Below are positions 8,573 through 18,387 of a stretch of 64,000 nucleotides of DNA, one piece after another; position 1 is the first letter of the stretch, and every line of letters starts with the position of its first letter. The translations under genes and the position numbers were made by a program. The notes below the pieces were generated by a model, which was given only the letters and a program-made list of their open reading frames with translations, was not told the DNA's origin and ran no database searches. This stretch comes from Desertivirga xinjiangensis (GTDB taxonomy: Bacteria > Bacteroidota > Bacteroidia > Sphingobacteriales > Sphingobacteriaceae): assembly GCF_024436435.1 (NCBI RefSeq), contig NZ_JAFMZP010000001.1, forward strand, positions 434,001 through 498,000, in the 5' to 3' direction.

Positions 8573-8748
8573 ATTATTTCAATTGGATACCACAGATTTA
8601 GGTTTTAAAATTATTAACAATCACATGTGAATAACTGAAACCTTTCAAAAATCTATCCGTAAAAAAGGGACAATTTTTTACCAGAAAAGAAAAACTTTTT
8701 TATTAACAATCGCCGTTTTGCTCTGTTAAACGTGTTATATGTTGAATT

Positions 8749-11259
8749 ATGATAAAAACATTACTTAAACCGCTTAAGATACAACGAACCTTAATTCCCA
8801 TCGCAGCTTTACTAATGGTCTTTGTTGAATCCAATGCTCAGACCGGATCTGTGGGAATTGGCACATCTAGTCCTAATGCAAAAGCGATCCTTGATATTCA
8901 GTCAGATAACAAAGGACTCCTCATTCCCAGACTAGATGAGGCGCAGAGGAACCAGCTTCAGCAGGATGGAGTCTTTAATTCTCAGATAAACGGCCTACTG
9001 ATTTATAATAAAACGACAAACAAGTTTAATTTTTGGTTAGATAATAAGTGGAATCCTATTGAAGGGACGGGATCACAGGGTATACCCGGGCCAGCAGGAG
9101 CTCCGGGACCAAGAGGTCCTCAGGGAGAACCAGGCACAACCGGGCCTCAAGGACCGCAGGGTATTCAGGGGGTACAGGGCGAACAGGGCCCTCAGGGCGT
9201 TAACGGTCTTCAGGGCCTTCAGGGCGTTCCGGGTGAGAAAGGCGCAGTGTGGTTCAGTGGAACCTTAGACGGCCCCGCAGCTTCCACTGAGCCGGCAGGT
9301 GTCCGCGAGGGAGATCTTTACTTAAATAATAACAACGGAAAAGTTTTCAAAAAAGGTGCCAATGGCTCCTGGTCGCAAGTTGCTAACTTGACCACCGGAG
9401 TGGTTGGTCCTGTAGGGCCTGCAGGTGCACAGTGGTATAGCGGAGCGCTTAATCCGCCTTTGGCTCCCTCTGAACCAACGGACTCAAAGGCGGGTGATAT
9501 GTATCTTAATACTAATACAGGTTCGGTATATAAAAGAAATTCGGATGGTACCTGGACTTCTATTGCCAACCTAACTACAGGCATTATGGGGCCGGCTGGC
9601 CCAGTGGGGCCCGCTGGGCCAGCCGGATTAACCGGTCCTGCCGGTCCAACTGGTCCACAGGGGCCGCAGGGACCTCAGGGAGCTGTTGGTCCTCAAGGGG
9701 CCCAGGGACTGACTGGACTTAAGGGGGATGCAGGTGAAAAAGGCGATGTAGGTCCCATGGGGCCTATCGGACTTACAGGTCCTCAGGGGACGAGAGGTGA
9801 GACTGGTCCTGCCGGTCCACAAGGTGCACCTGGTCCTATCGGTCCTATTGGTCAAACAGGACCTACCGGGCCTCAGGGTGCTACCGGCCCCCGTGGTGTA
9901 AAAGGAGATACCGGCGCAGCAGGTCCCCAGGGTTTAAAAGGTGATAAAGGTGAAAAGGGTGATACTGGTCCCGCGGGCCCTCAAGGTCTAACCGGTCCGA
10001 TTGGTCCTGTTGGTCCGACAGGAAATACCGGGCCTCAGGGAGCTACGGGATCCCGGGGTGAAAAAGGGGATACCGGCGCCGCAGGTCCTCAGGGCTTAAA
10101 AGGAGATAAAGGAGATAAAGGTGAAAAGGGCGATACCGGCCCCGCGGGGCCTCAAGGTTTAACCGGTCCGATTGGTCCCGTTGGTCCGACAGGGAGTACC
10201 GGTCCTCAGGGAGCTACTGGTCCCCGTGGCGAGAAAGGCGATGCTGGTCCAATCGGTCCTCAGGGCTTAAAAGGAGATAAAGGTGAAAAGGGTGATATCG
10301 GTCCTGCCGGTCCTCAGGGTTCAACAGGGCAACAGGGGCCAACAGGTGAGAAGGGAGCAACTGGGGCCACTGGTTTAACAGGTCCTCAGGGGCCCAAAGG
10401 CGATGCCGGTCCGATAGGCCCACAGGGCGTGAAAGGCGAGCCAGGATTGACCGGGCCAAAAGGAGATACAGGCCCTCAGGGCTTGCAGGGTGCAAAAGGT
10501 GAAACCGGGGCGGTTGGTCCGCAAGGGCCGGTTGGTCCTGTAGGTCCTCAGGGAGCCACAGGTCCTCAGGGAACAAAAGGTGAGCCGGGAGTAGATGGTA
10601 CTAATGGCTCCAAATGGCATGTAGGCAGCAATTCCCCTGCTCCGAACGTTGGTGAAGTTGATGATCTTTATTTAGATAACCTTACTGGTGATGTATACGT
10701 CAAACAAAGCACTGGTTGGGGAGATCCTATTGCTAACCTAATGCCTTCAGATATCTGGAAATTAAACGGAAACTCGGGAACTAATCCGGCTATTGCAGGA
10801 ACTACCGGTTCTTTCCTGGGAACGAGTGATAATAAAGATCTTGTAATTGGAACATTCAAGGCAGAAAGAATTAGGGTTAGGGCAAGTTCAGGTGATATTG
10901 GTATAGCAACAAATACTCCCCGCGCGAAGCTGGATGTAAATGGTAATTTCGTTTTAGGTCAGGGAGGCACAATCCTTAATCAAATAATCCGTCATACCGG
11001 CACGATCGATCTACCTTCTCTGGCTGGCGGTACTGCATACAAACATCAGTTGATTTACAGTCCTCCGACCAGTACTTCAGCAAGCTTTAATGTAGGAGGT
11101 ACGGTGACTGTGACCCCTGCGGCAGAACTTCCGGATGGGATAATGGTTTCTTATTCAAGGATATCTGCAACTAATACCGTGGAGATCAAGTTTTTTAATG
11201 TCAAAGGCTCTCCCGTGGATGCCCCTGCTATAAATTTCAATTTTACCGTAGTTCAGTAA
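8749..11259 (+). CDS. Secreted collagen-like triple-helix repeat protein
   Basis: An 836-residue protein. Residues 1-31 are a signal peptide (ending ESNAQT). Residues 32-107 form a non-collagen head ([18 protein letters not shown]), similar to starts of bacterial and phage fibre-like proteins. Gly-X-Y repeats run at about 108-164, 217-225 and, without break, 278-616, rich in GPQG, GPAG and GEKGD. Three copies of a roughly 50-residue non-collagen module (W..G, then GD.YLN, then G.VYK and W..IANL) begin near residues 165, 226 and 620. The C-terminus is beta-rich and has no type A sorting domain. It heads a four-gene operon with T9SS-associated genes, so it likely forms a surface filament or stalk. 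The route of secretion is inferred. Confidence 0.92.
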   Translation: MIKTLLKPLKIQRTLIPIAALLMVFVESNAQTGSVGIGTSSPNAKAILDIQSDNKGLLIPRLDEAQRNQLQQDGVFNSQINGLLIYNKTTNKFNFWLDNKWNPIEGTGSQGIPGPAGAPGPRGPQGEPGTTGPQGPQGIQGVQGEQGPQGVNGLQGLQGVPGEKGAVWFSGTLDGPAASTEPAGVREGDLYLNNNNGKVFKKGANGSWSQVANLTTGVVGPVGPAGAQWYSGALNPPLAPSEPTDSKAGDMYLNTNTGSVYKRNSDGTWTSIANLTTGIMGPAGPVGPAGPAGLTGPAGPTGPQGPQGPQGAVGPQGAQGLTGLKGDAGEKGDVGPMGPIGLTGPQGTRGETGPAGPQGAPGPIGPIGQTGPTGPQGATGPRGVKGDTGAAGPQGLKGDKGEKGDTGPAGPQGLTGPIGPVGPTGNTGPQGATGSRGEKGDTGAAGPQGLKGDKGDKGEKGDTGPAGPQGLTGPIGPVGPTGSTGPQGATGPRGEKGDAGPIGPQGLKGDKGEKGDIGPAGPQGSTGQQGPTGEKGATGATGLTGPQGPKGDAGPIGPQGVKGEPGLTGPKGDTGPQGLQGAKGETGAVGPQGPVGPVGPQGATGPQGTKGEPGVDGTNGSKWHVGSNSPAPNVGEVDDLYLDNLTGDVYVKQSTGWGDPIANLMPSDIWKLNGNSGTNPAIAGTTGSFLGTSDNKDLVIGTFKAERIRVRASSGDIGIATNTPRAKLDVNGNFVLGQGGTILNQIIRHTGTIDLPSLAGGTAYKHQLIYSPPTSTSASFNVGGTVTVTPAAELPDGIMVSYSRISATNTVEIKFFNVKGSPVDAPAINFNFTVVQ
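9868..10380 (+). repeat. Three tandem 162-171 base units inside the collagen-like gene
   Basis: Units begin at 9868, 10030 and 10201. Each codes for about 54-57 residues opening GPQGATG.RG and continuing through [11 protein letters not shown] and [16 protein letters not shown]; unit two carries an extra GDK triplet and unit three diverges after the GPAGPQG. This is recent internal duplication and a likely site of length variation by recombination or slippage. Confidence 0.85.
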
Positions 11260-12468
11260 ATGAAAAAGTTAGTATTTATCTTTCTGGTGATAAGCTCTTC
11301 TTCCGTTTTGGGGTTGAAGGCACAACTGGTAAATAACAACCAGCTTATTCATGTTGAGAATGATGGATTACTATACATCGACGGTAATTATGTGCATAAA
11401 TCCGGCTTAATTTTAGGTGAAGGTGATATTAAACTAACCGGCGACTGGACCAATTCGTCGTCAGATAAAGTCTTTCTCCGGGCAGGAACAGTGACAGTGT
11501 CCTTTGTGGGAGGATCACAGTCTATAAACGGAACCAAAACAGCGTTCCCTAACTTACGCATTTCTGGTTCTGCAGACAAGTCTCTGGGTACCGATACAGA
11601 AATCTCAGGCTCTTTATCTCTCAACGACCTTAACCTGCATGTACGCAGGTATTCATTATCTGTATTGAGCCCGGATGTGAATGCGATCAGCCGTGGATCA
11701 GGCTTTATTACCACGGACGACCGGGGATTTCTTCTAAGAAATACCAATTCGGCTCAAACTTATATGTTCCCGTTAGGGTCTACAGAAGCGAATCCTCTTT
11801 ACCCAAATACGAATCCATTGTTCAGGCCCCTAAGTTTTGTACCGGAAGATTCCCGGAATAATACTTTCGCGGCAAGCCTTAACAACTATGATCCTAACGC
11901 TGAATTTTCAAGAAATAATCTGGGCAGTAGCCTTAAGAACGTGTCGGACAGGTATTTTTTTGTTCTCAGTCAGGTGTCGGGTATCTCAAAGGCGAAAGTG
12001 AATTTTTACCAGAACACTGCGGTTGAAAACAATACAGCAATTGTGGATTGGAACAGAACGCTGTCTGTATGGGAAAAATTATCTACCGATCTTCAGGACG
12101 GAATGTTCAACGGTTTCAATCGCGTACTTTCTCATAATTTCGGTGCCGGGATACGCGATCTTCCGGTAACGTTCGCAAGTGTGGCCACAACTGCACAGCC
12201 CCTGAAATTTTACAATGCCTTTTCTCCGGATGGAGATGGCAGAAACGATACATGGCTGATTCCTGATATTGATCTTTATCCTGATAACAATCTCACCATT
12301 TTTAACAGGTGGGGAGATGAGGTCTTCAAAGCAAGTTCCTATTCTAATGCCAGGCCATGGGATGGAAGCGGGCTGCAGTCAGGTACTTATTTTTATGTGT
12401 TAAATGTAAATGTTAACGGGGATAAACAAACCTTCAAAGGGTTTATAACCATGGTTAAAGGAAATTAA
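11260..12468 (+). CDS. CHU_C / gliding-motility C-terminal-domain protein (T9SS type B cargo)
   Basis: A 402-residue secreted protein with a signal peptide at residues 1-21 (ending LGLKAQ) and a central region of unknown fold. The last 85 residues match the CHU_C domain: NAFSPDGDGRNDTW at about 319-332, then IFNRWGDEVF and the closing GTYFYVL. CHU_C is a type B T9SS signal that directs export and attachment to the cell surface with the help of PorP/SprF partners. The ATG directly abuts the stop of the collagen-like gene, so the two are co-translated. It could be the adaptor that anchors or nucleates the collagen-like fibre; this is inference from order. Confidence 0.92.
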   Translation: MKKLVFIFLVISSSSVLGLKAQLVNNNQLIHVENDGLLYIDGNYVHKSGLILGEGDIKLTGDWTNSSSDKVFLRAGTVTVSFVGGSQSINGTKTAFPNLRISGSADKSLGTDTEISGSLSLNDLNLHVRRYSLSVLSPDVNAISRGSGFITTDDRGFLLRNTNSAQTYMFPLGSTEANPLYPNTNPLFRPLSFVPEDSRNNTFAASLNNYDPNAEFSRNNLGSSLKNVSDRYFFVLSQVSGISKAKVNFYQNTAVENNTAIVDWNRTLSVWEKLSTDLQDGMFNGFNRVLSHNFGAGIRDLPVTFASVATTAQPLKFYNAFSPDGDGRNDTWLIPDIDLYPDNNLTIFNRWGDEVFKASSYSNARPWDGSGLQSGTYFYVLNVNVNGDKQTFKGFITMVKGN

Positions 12469-12469
12469 A

Positions 12470-13444
12470 ATGAAATTCTATCTGCCTCTGATATTTCTTT
12501 TGCTGTTCGCTAAAGCCTACTCCCAGCAAGATGCTCAGTACAGCCAGTATATGTTCAACAGCCTGGTCATTAATCCTGCATATGCGGGATACCGGGAGGC
12601 TTTGAATGTGAGTATGTTACACCGCGACCAATGGTCTGGCTTTGAAGGCGCTCCTAAAACTCAGTCTGTGGTGATTGATGGTGCTTTAGGAACGGATAAC
12701 CGTGTCGGGCTGGGCCTGTCTATTGTAAACGACAAGATCGGTTTGCAGCGCCAATCATCCGCACATGCAAATTATGCGTATCGTTTACCTGTTGGCGCCG
12801 AGAATGCAAGGCTCTCATTTGGCTTATCCCTCGGCGTTGCCCAATTTGTTTTGAACACTTCTGATGCCAGTATCGGAGATTTGGATGATCCAAATTTTCA
12901 AGACAGAAGAACATATTTTGTCCCTGATGCACGGTTCGGATTGCACTTTAGTAACGATAAACTTTATGCAGGTGCTTCGGTGACGAACCTTCTGTCCAGG
13001 TCAATAAACTATAACCAGGTCGGGAAAAACACAATTGCGAGGCAGGGAAGGCACTTTTTTGTCACTGCCGGCTACCTTGTTGACCTTAATCCGGATTTGA
13101 AGTTTAAACCTTCCTTTCTTTTCAAAGAAGATACAAAGGGGCCTACCAGCTTAGATATAAATTCATTCTTCCTGCTAAAACAATCCCTATGGTTGGGGGC
13201 CTCTTATCGCACTGGTGTTAATTTGTGGAAAAAAAGTAATTTGAATACCGGATCATTTAAGCAAAATTCGTTGGTGGGTGTGGTAGAGACGTTTTTTCTT
13301 GACAAGTTCCGGTTAGGATATGCTTACGATTATTCGCTAACCAAATTGGGTAATAATACTAACGGAACACATGAGATATCTTTAGGTATGATATTAAATG
13401 GCAACAGGAAAAGTACGGCGCTGCTTACGCCCCGATACTTTTAA
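12470..13444 (+). CDS. PorP/SprF family type IX secretion membrane protein
   Basis: A 324-residue outer-membrane beta-barrel protein. After the signal peptide (ending AKAYSQQ) comes the family hallmark QDAQYSQYMFNSLVINPAYA, with the following GYREALN..MLHRDQW. PorP/SprF proteins are required for secretion or surface attachment of type B CTD proteins, and each is typically encoded beside its cargo. Here it starts one base after the CHU_C gene stop, which fits a dedicated partner. The length is typical of the family. Confidence 0.95.
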   Translation: MKFYLPLIFLLLFAKAYSQQDAQYSQYMFNSLVINPAYAGYREALNVSMLHRDQWSGFEGAPKTQSVVIDGALGTDNRVGLGLSIVNDKIGLQRQSSAHANYAYRLPVGAENARLSFGLSLGVAQFVLNTSDASIGDLDDPNFQDRRTYFVPDARFGLHFSNDKLYAGASVTNLLSRSINYNQVGKNTIARQGRHFFVTAGYLVDLNPDLKFKPSFLFKEDTKGPTSLDINSFFLLKQSLWLGASYRTGVNLWKKSNLNTGSFKQNSLVGVVETFFLDKFRLGYAYDYSLTKLGNNTNGTHEISLGMILNGNRKSTALLTPRYF

Positions 13445-13454
13445 CGTTTGCTTA

Positions 13455-15422
13455 ATGAATTATAAAAAGTTTCTGCTTACTGCTGTATTCTTTTCTCTTT
13501 CTTTTTTGATTCCGGGAAATATCTTTTCAGATAATGTCAAGAAGGCTGACAAGTATTACGAAAAATACGATTATAAGCTGGCTCTAGACATCTACGAAAA
13601 GGTGATGCAAAAACGCCCCAGCCTGGAGGTTGCTCAGAAGCTCGCTAACTGTTATCGTTTTATTAACGATACCGAAGGGGCTGAAAAAGCCTACTACCGT
13701 GTACTTTCATTTCCTGGCTTTGATCCCCTCAATTACAAATACTATGCTGATGCCTTAAAACAGAATGGCAAATTTGATGAGGCCAGGGCCAATTACCTTT
13801 TATACGGACAAAGTTTGCCAGCCCGTTCAGACGAGGCTCTGAAGCTGGCAAATGCCAGCGACGTCGCAAAAATGTGGAGTGAGAATCCGGATGACAACGT
13901 TCGGCTTACAAATCTGGATTTTATTAATAGCTCGAATTCTGATTTTTCGCCAGTTAAGTATTTGGACGGGATGGTTTTTACATCCGATCGCTGGTTTGTT
14001 GCAACAAGGTCTGCATCTAATAAGAAAAATGATGTATTTGGCTGGACCGGCAATCCCTTCCTCAAACTGTATTATGTTAAGGGAGAGGACGCCTCTGCAA
14101 CCATCGAATTGTTATCCGGTGTGATCAACCAGCAGTATCACAATGGACCGGCAGCTTTCAGTCCCAAAGGGGATACTATATTTTTTACCCGTACAGAAGC
14201 GCCTAAAGGGAAGAATAAAAAACTCCCTTTTATCAGCAAAAAGATTTTCTATGCGGTAAAAAACGGACAGGACTGGTCGACCCCTCTGCCCCTGAACCTG
14301 AATAGCGCTTCCTATTCCGTTCAGCACCCGGCACTTTCACCTGATGGCTCGATCTTATACTTTGCTTCAAATATGCCCGGAGGTTTTGGTGGGATGGATA
14401 TTTATGCATCAAAAAAGCAAGCTGGCGGCTCATGGGGACAGCCCGTTAATTGCGGGCCTAATGTTAATACCGATGAGGACGACGTATTTCCTTCAGTCAG
14501 AGCCGACGGTCGCTTTTATTTTGTGTCAAAAGGCCATATCGGCATGGGAGGATTGGATATTTTCACATGCGAAGGATCATTCGACTCTTTCTCTCTTCCT
14601 GAAAACTTAAAAGCACCACTGAATTCCTCGAAAGACGATTTTGGCATATCTTTTAAGGATGATATGAATGGATACCTGTCATCAAACAGAAATGGAGGAA
14701 AAGGATTGGACGATATTTACAACTTCAGCATTAAGCCGCTTGAAGAAACGGAATCTATAAGGTCACCGGAAGTACTCATATTTGCGATAGAAGGGCAGGT
14801 GGTAGAAAAATCCACAGGAAAGATTTTGAGTAACACGGAGGTGATCCTTTTAAATAAAAAAACAGGAGAACAATCTGTGTCTATTTCTGATTCGCTAGGT
14901 AATTTTGGTTTTACGTTACAACCAGAAACAGAGTATGTGATCAGTGGAGACAGAAAGAAGTTTATCTCCCGGCAAGAAGCAGTCATTTCGACAATAGGCT
15001 TAAAGCAATCCACTATCTTCTCGGTTAAGTTTGAACTTGAAAGGTCAGACAACTCCTACATCGTTCGCCTTAATAATATTTATTATGACTTTGATAAATG
15101 GAATATCCGGCCCGATGCTGCATTACAGTTGAATAAGGTTGTTTCGTTCCTCAAAACGGTGCCTGCATCCAGCATTCAGCTCCGTTCACATACTGATTCC
15201 AGAGGCAAAGCGATATACAACAAGTGGTTATCACAAAAAAGAGCACAATCAGCGGTAAATTATCTGGTTAGGAAAGGGGTAGCACAAGCTCGGTTGAGTG
15301 CTGTTGGGCTGGGAGAAACCGAATTACTTAACCGGTGCAGGGATGGGATAAAATGTTCGGTGAAGGAGCACAGGTTAAACCGGCGTACTGAATTCAAGAT
15401 CGTGAGGATAAATACTAAGTAA
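13455..15422 (+). CDS. PorE-like protein: TPR, PD40 beta-propeller, CarboxypepD-like and OmpA domains
   Basis: About 655 residues from the ATG at 13455; an in-frame earlier Met at 13398 lies inside the PorP gene and is unlikely. Order: signal peptide (to about 26), TPR helices to about 140, a PD40 propeller (LSPDGSILYFASNMPGGFGG; a second DGRFYFVS blade), a carboxypeptidase-regulatory-like beta sandwich near 455-530, and an OmpA C-terminal domain (YYDFDKWNIRPDA and RSHTDSRG) that binds peptidoglycan. This is the order described for T9SS protein PorE of Porphyromonas. PorE is a lipoprotein, but here no lipobox Cys is visible. It closes the collagen/CHU_C/PorP operon and probably anchors the complex to the cell wall. 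Confidence 0.92.
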   Translation: MNYKKFLLTAVFFSLSFLIPGNIFSDNVKKADKYYEKYDYKLALDIYEKVMQKRPSLEVAQKLANCYRFINDTEGAEKAYYRVLSFPGFDPLNYKYYADALKQNGKFDEARANYLLYGQSLPARSDEALKLANASDVAKMWSENPDDNVRLTNLDFINSSNSDFSPVKYLDGMVFTSDRWFVATRSASNKKNDVFGWTGNPFLKLYYVKGEDASATIELLSGVINQQYHNGPAAFSPKGDTIFFTRTEAPKGKNKKLPFISKKIFYAVKNGQDWSTPLPLNLNSASYSVQHPALSPDGSILYFASNMPGGFGGMDIYASKKQAGGSWGQPVNCGPNVNTDEDDVFPSVRADGRFYFVSKGHIGMGGLDIFTCEGSFDSFSLPENLKAPLNSSKDDFGISFKDDMNGYLSSNRNGGKGLDDIYNFSIKPLEETESIRSPEVLIFAIEGQVVEKSTGKILSNTEVILLNKKTGEQSVSISDSLGNFGFTLQPETEYVISGDRKKFISRQEAVISTIGLKQSTIFSVKFELERSDNSYIVRLNNIYYDFDKWNIRPDAALQLNKVVSFLKTVPASSIQLRSHTDSRGKAIYNKWLSQKRAQSAVNYLVRKGVAQARLSAVGLGETELLNRCRDGIKCSVKEHRLNRRTEFKIVRINTK

Positions 15423-15444
15423 AAGAAATAGGGTCAAAAAGTAT

Positions 15445-15471
15445 TTGGCACACGCGTGCCGCGTGTGCCAA
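15445..15471. repeat. Palindromic repeat, copy 2 (12-bp stem, TGC loop)
   Basis: TTGGCACACGCG and CGCGTGTGCCAA form a perfect 12-bp stem around TGC, 22 bases after the OmpA-like stop. The central 15 bases equal those at 6607-6621. The stem could end transcription of the operon weakly or protect the mRNA 3' end, but no T-run is present. Confidence 0.75.
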
Positions 15472-15515
15472 GAACCGGAGAGCTCTTGCCTAAGTAAGCT
15501 ATAGGCAATATATTT

Positions 15516-15980
15516 TTATAATCCCAGAACTTCTAAAACCTGTTTAGATGATTCCTTAGTATCAACTTTATCAATGATCTTTTTGATATTGCCTTCTGCA
15601 TCGATGATAAAGGTTTTCCTGGCAGTTCCCATATAAGTTTTACCATACATGTTTTTTTCAACCCACACACCATAAGCCTCAACGATCTCTTTTTCAGTAT
15701 CAGAGATCAGTGTAAAAGGTAATTGATATTTGCTGACAAACTTCGAGTGCGACTGTTCATCGTCAGTACTTACACCGATTACAGTGAAACCTTTCACTTG
15801 TAAGGATTGATAATTATCTCTGAAATCGCAGGCTTCAGCCGTACATCCCGGGGTGTCGTCTTTCGGGTAGAAATACAAAATAAGTTCTTTACCGATAAAG
15901 TCGCTAAGCGAAACCGTGTTTCCATGCTGGTCTTTAGCGCTAAAGCCGGGAGCTTTATCGCCTTCTTTCAATTGTGCCAT
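15516..15980 (-). CDS. bcp: Thioredoxin-dependent peroxiredoxin Bcp (PrxQ type)
   Basis: A 154-residue cytoplasmic peroxiredoxin. The motif DDTPGCTAEACDFRD holds the peroxidatic Cys46 and the resolving Cys51 five residues later, the pattern of the Bcp/PrxQ class that reduces hydroperoxides with electrons from thioredoxin. The full family length is present. It starts two bases before the stop region of the M23 peptidase gene and may be co-transcribed with it. Confidence 0.97.
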   Translation of the reverse strand: MAQLKEGDKAPGFSAKDQHGNTVSLSDFIGKELILYFYPKDDTPGCTAEACDFRDNYQSLQVKGFTVIGVSTDDEQSHSKFVSKYQLPFTLISDTEKEIVEAYGVWVEKNMYGKTYMGTARKTFIIDAEGNIKKIIDKVDTKESSKQVLEVLGL

Positions 15981-15982
15981 AA

Positions 15983-17731
15983 TTATTTATAAAATGATGC
16001 GGTATATGTTCTTGTGTTTTCCTGCCGGTCAATTACCGTTAGCTGTAAAAGGTGCTTACCTGGTGCCGTCCGGTAATCAAAGGTATGCCATAAGGTAGAA
16101 GTTTTCAAATCATATTCCATCAATATCCACTGGCCGTCCACAGTGCCCCGAAAGGTCTGAATGCCTGACAGGTTATCCGATATCTTAAATGACATTTTAC
16201 TGATTCCGGTCATTTGCTTACCATCACTGATGTTCAAAGGAGTGATCCTTGGAGCAATAGTATCCAGGGCAATGTAATAAGTGCCAAAAGCCCTCGGACT
16301 AGCCTTAACATAACCGTCTTCGTAAACGCCAACCGATGCTCCGCCGCTGGTGTTAAGCAGTAAGACTTTGTTTTTCAAGTGTGCCGGGATCTCTTTAGTG
16401 GGTTTGATCCAAAGATTAAAATTGGAGTGTAAAGGTGTCAGCCTTGAATGCAGCGTGTGCCGGTCTGAAAAGCCCGGACTATGGCTTGTTTTAGAATAGG
16501 CAAAATTGATATCATTGTAAAGTAAGCCTTTAGGAATCCGCAGTTTTATGGTTTCCCCAATAAATTCATTATCAGTGTTATACGAAAACTTTTTCACGCC
16601 AGGCGCTTCCTTTGACTTTATTATCAAGTCTGGATCGTTCTTAACTCTGAATTCCAGTACACTGGTATTCCCTTTAACATCCTTAATGATGTACCGCATC
16701 TCATGGATAGCATCATCGGTTAAATGTATAACGCCCCTGTTTATTTCCTTTTTGTAAATGCCTAGAGGATTTCCCGGCTCTATAAAGCTTTTCTGTATAG
16801 TACTCCGGCTCAGTAAGAGTGCAGGATAATCTATATGCGAATTAATTGCCCGGGAATTACTAAAGGCGAAACGTTCAAGGACAGAAGCATAAATGAGCTG
16901 GCCGTCTAGTTCCAGTTCAATAGAATAGACTCCATTTTTATTGCCTCCGCTAAACTGCTGATCGTAGGTGACAATACCAAAGCCTGTTTCCCCATTAATG
17001 TGAATCACAGGCACAGATAGCTGATAATTTCCGTTCGACCCGCTCACCGCCAACGATCTTTTCGATGTGCCGGGATTAAAAGGGATGCCATTCAACTGAT
17101 AGATTACCAGACTAGTGATCTGTGGTTTCACCTTATCTGGAATATCAATTCCGAATAATTGAGGATTAATCGTTTCTTCGGTTTGCGTATCTCTTATTTC
17201 AAAATGAAGATGTGGCCCGCCAGAACTGCCAGTGTTACCCGACCAGGCAATGATCTCGCCCTTCTTAACCGGGATCTCAATGGGCAGAAGAGGGAAATCT
17301 ACATCATAGGTTTGTTTCCTGTATTGAAGATCCCTTAGCGTTTGAGTTATCCTGTCGTTAAACCTCTGTAAATGGGCATATACAGACGTAAAGCCGTTAG
17401 GATGGGTTATATACAGCGCGTTTCCAAAGCCGCCTATTTGCACCCTCAGCCTTGAAATATAACCATCGGCAACGGCATACACCGGATACCCTTCTCTCTG
17501 ATTGGTCCGGTAATCAAGTCCGGAATGAAAATGGTTGCCTCTGATCTCTCCGAAAGATCCCGCTAAAGCTGGAGGTAGATCAAGTGGAGGCCTGAAGAAA
17601 TCGGACGGATAGGTAGTATTATCCGCTGACAAACTTTGTGAAAGAGCTTTTGTGCTAAATAAAAACAGGACGGTGCCCGATAAGAAAGCAATAAAATAGG
17701 TTAAAGTACTAGTTGTTCTATTTAATCTCAA
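15983..17731 (-). CDS. M23 (LytM-type) peptidase, secreted
   Basis: A peptidase with a signal peptide or anchor (TYFIAFLSGTVLFLFSTKALSQ) followed by an M23 domain: HSGLDYR gives the first His and Asp zinc ligands and HLHFEIRD the last His pair. The rest, about 370 residues, is beta-rich and ends in a region similar to domains that follow LytM in Bacteroidota. It would cut peptide cross-bridges of peptidoglycan in the periplasm. The frame has no ATG near the signal peptide; an open extension to 17827 runs inside the neighbouring FAH gene. The best start is TTG at 17731, giving 582 residues and a 14-base overlap with that gene, consistent with translational coupling. Confidence 0.88.
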   Translation of the reverse strand: MRLNRTTSTLTYFIAFLSGTVLFLFSTKALSQSLSADNTTYPSDFFRPPLDLPPALAGSFGEIRGNHFHSGLDYRTNQREGYPVYAVADGYISRLRVQIGGFGNALYITHPNGFTSVYAHLQRFNDRITQTLRDLQYRKQTYDVDFPLLPIEIPVKKGEIIAWSGNTGSSGGPHLHFEIRDTQTEETINPQLFGIDIPDKVKPQITSLVIYQLNGIPFNPGTSKRSLAVSGSNGNYQLSVPVIHINGETGFGIVTYDQQFSGGNKNGVYSIELELDGQLIYASVLERFAFSNSRAINSHIDYPALLLSRSTIQKSFIEPGNPLGIYKKEINRGVIHLTDDAIHEMRYIIKDVKGNTSVLEFRVKNDPDLIIKSKEAPGVKKFSYNTDNEFIGETIKLRIPKGLLYNDINFAYSKTSHSPGFSDRHTLHSRLTPLHSNFNLWIKPTKEIPAHLKNKVLLLNTSGGASVGVYEDGYVKASPRAFGTYYIALDTIAPRITPLNISDGKQMTGISKMSFKISDNLSGIQTFRGTVDGQWILMEYDLKTSTLWHTFDYRTAPGKHLLQLTVIDRQENTRTYTASFYK

Positions 17732-18329
17732 AGTCGAGTAATTTTTCGTTCTCCAAATATCCGCAGAGCCTGTCTCCAATGTTAACTTTACCAACACCAT
17801 AAGGTGTACCTGTAAAGATAATGTCACCTTTTTTAAGGGTTATATATTGTGAAACGTAGGCAATCAGTTTCTCAAACGAAAAAAGTACATCTTTTGTGTT
17901 TCCTTCCTGAACTCTTTTTTCGTTCAGTTCAAGGCGAAAATTCAGGTTATAAAGATCGGCGAAACTAGTTTTAGGAATGAATCTGCTGACAGGAGCCGAA
18001 TTATCAAATCCCTTCGCAAGTTCCCAGGGTAATCCTTTCTCTTTATGCTTCTGCTGTATGTCTCTGGCTGTAAAATCAATACCCAGGCCAATTTCATCAA
18101 AATAAGTTCTTGCAAACTTCTCAGAAATATGCTTGCCTTCTTTCGATATTTTCAGAATGACCTCGAGCTCGTATTGTATATCCGTGGAAAAATCAGGATA
18201 GTAAAAGGGTTTATTATCTTTTAGAACAGCAGTATCAGGTTTGAGAAATATAACCGGACTGGCAGGTACCGGATTATTTAATTCTTTAGCATGTTCTGAA
18301 TAGTTACGTCCAACCGCTATAATCTTCAT
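17718..18329 (-). CDS. Fumarylacetoacetate hydrolase (FAH) family protein
   Basis: A 203-residue member of the short FAH group. It opens MKIIAVGRNYSEHAKELNN and has PVIFLKPDTAV, then ELEVILKISKEGK with metal-ligand glutamates, and the closing GDIIFTGTPYGVG. These enzymes cleave C-C bonds in beta-diketo or oxo acids; the short forms include acylpyruvases and oxaloacetate-handling enzymes. The substrate cannot be told. It overlaps the start of the M23 gene by 14 bases. Confidence 0.93.
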   Translation of the reverse strand: MKIIAVGRNYSEHAKELNNPVPASPVIFLKPDTAVLKDNKPFYYPDFSTDIQYELEVILKISKEGKHISEKFARTYFDEIGLGIDFTARDIQQKHKEKGLPWELAKGFDNSAPVSRFIPKTSFADLYNLNFRLELNEKRVQEGNTKDVLFSFEKLIAYVSQYITLKKGDIIFTGTPYGVGKVNIGDRLCGYLENEKLLDFEIK

Positions 18330-18387
18330 TGGATATTTATATGTTATTAATACGCGAAGATATTAATAACGGAACATTAACCACGAA

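Noticed and set aside
9318-10859. Several minus-strand open frames inside the collagen-like gene
   Set aside because: They are by-products of the GC-rich Gly-Pro repeat composition and show no signal peptide or known motif.
17732-17827. Extension of the M23 peptidase into the FAH gene
   Set aside because: The added residues precede the signal peptide and lie wholly inside another gene.
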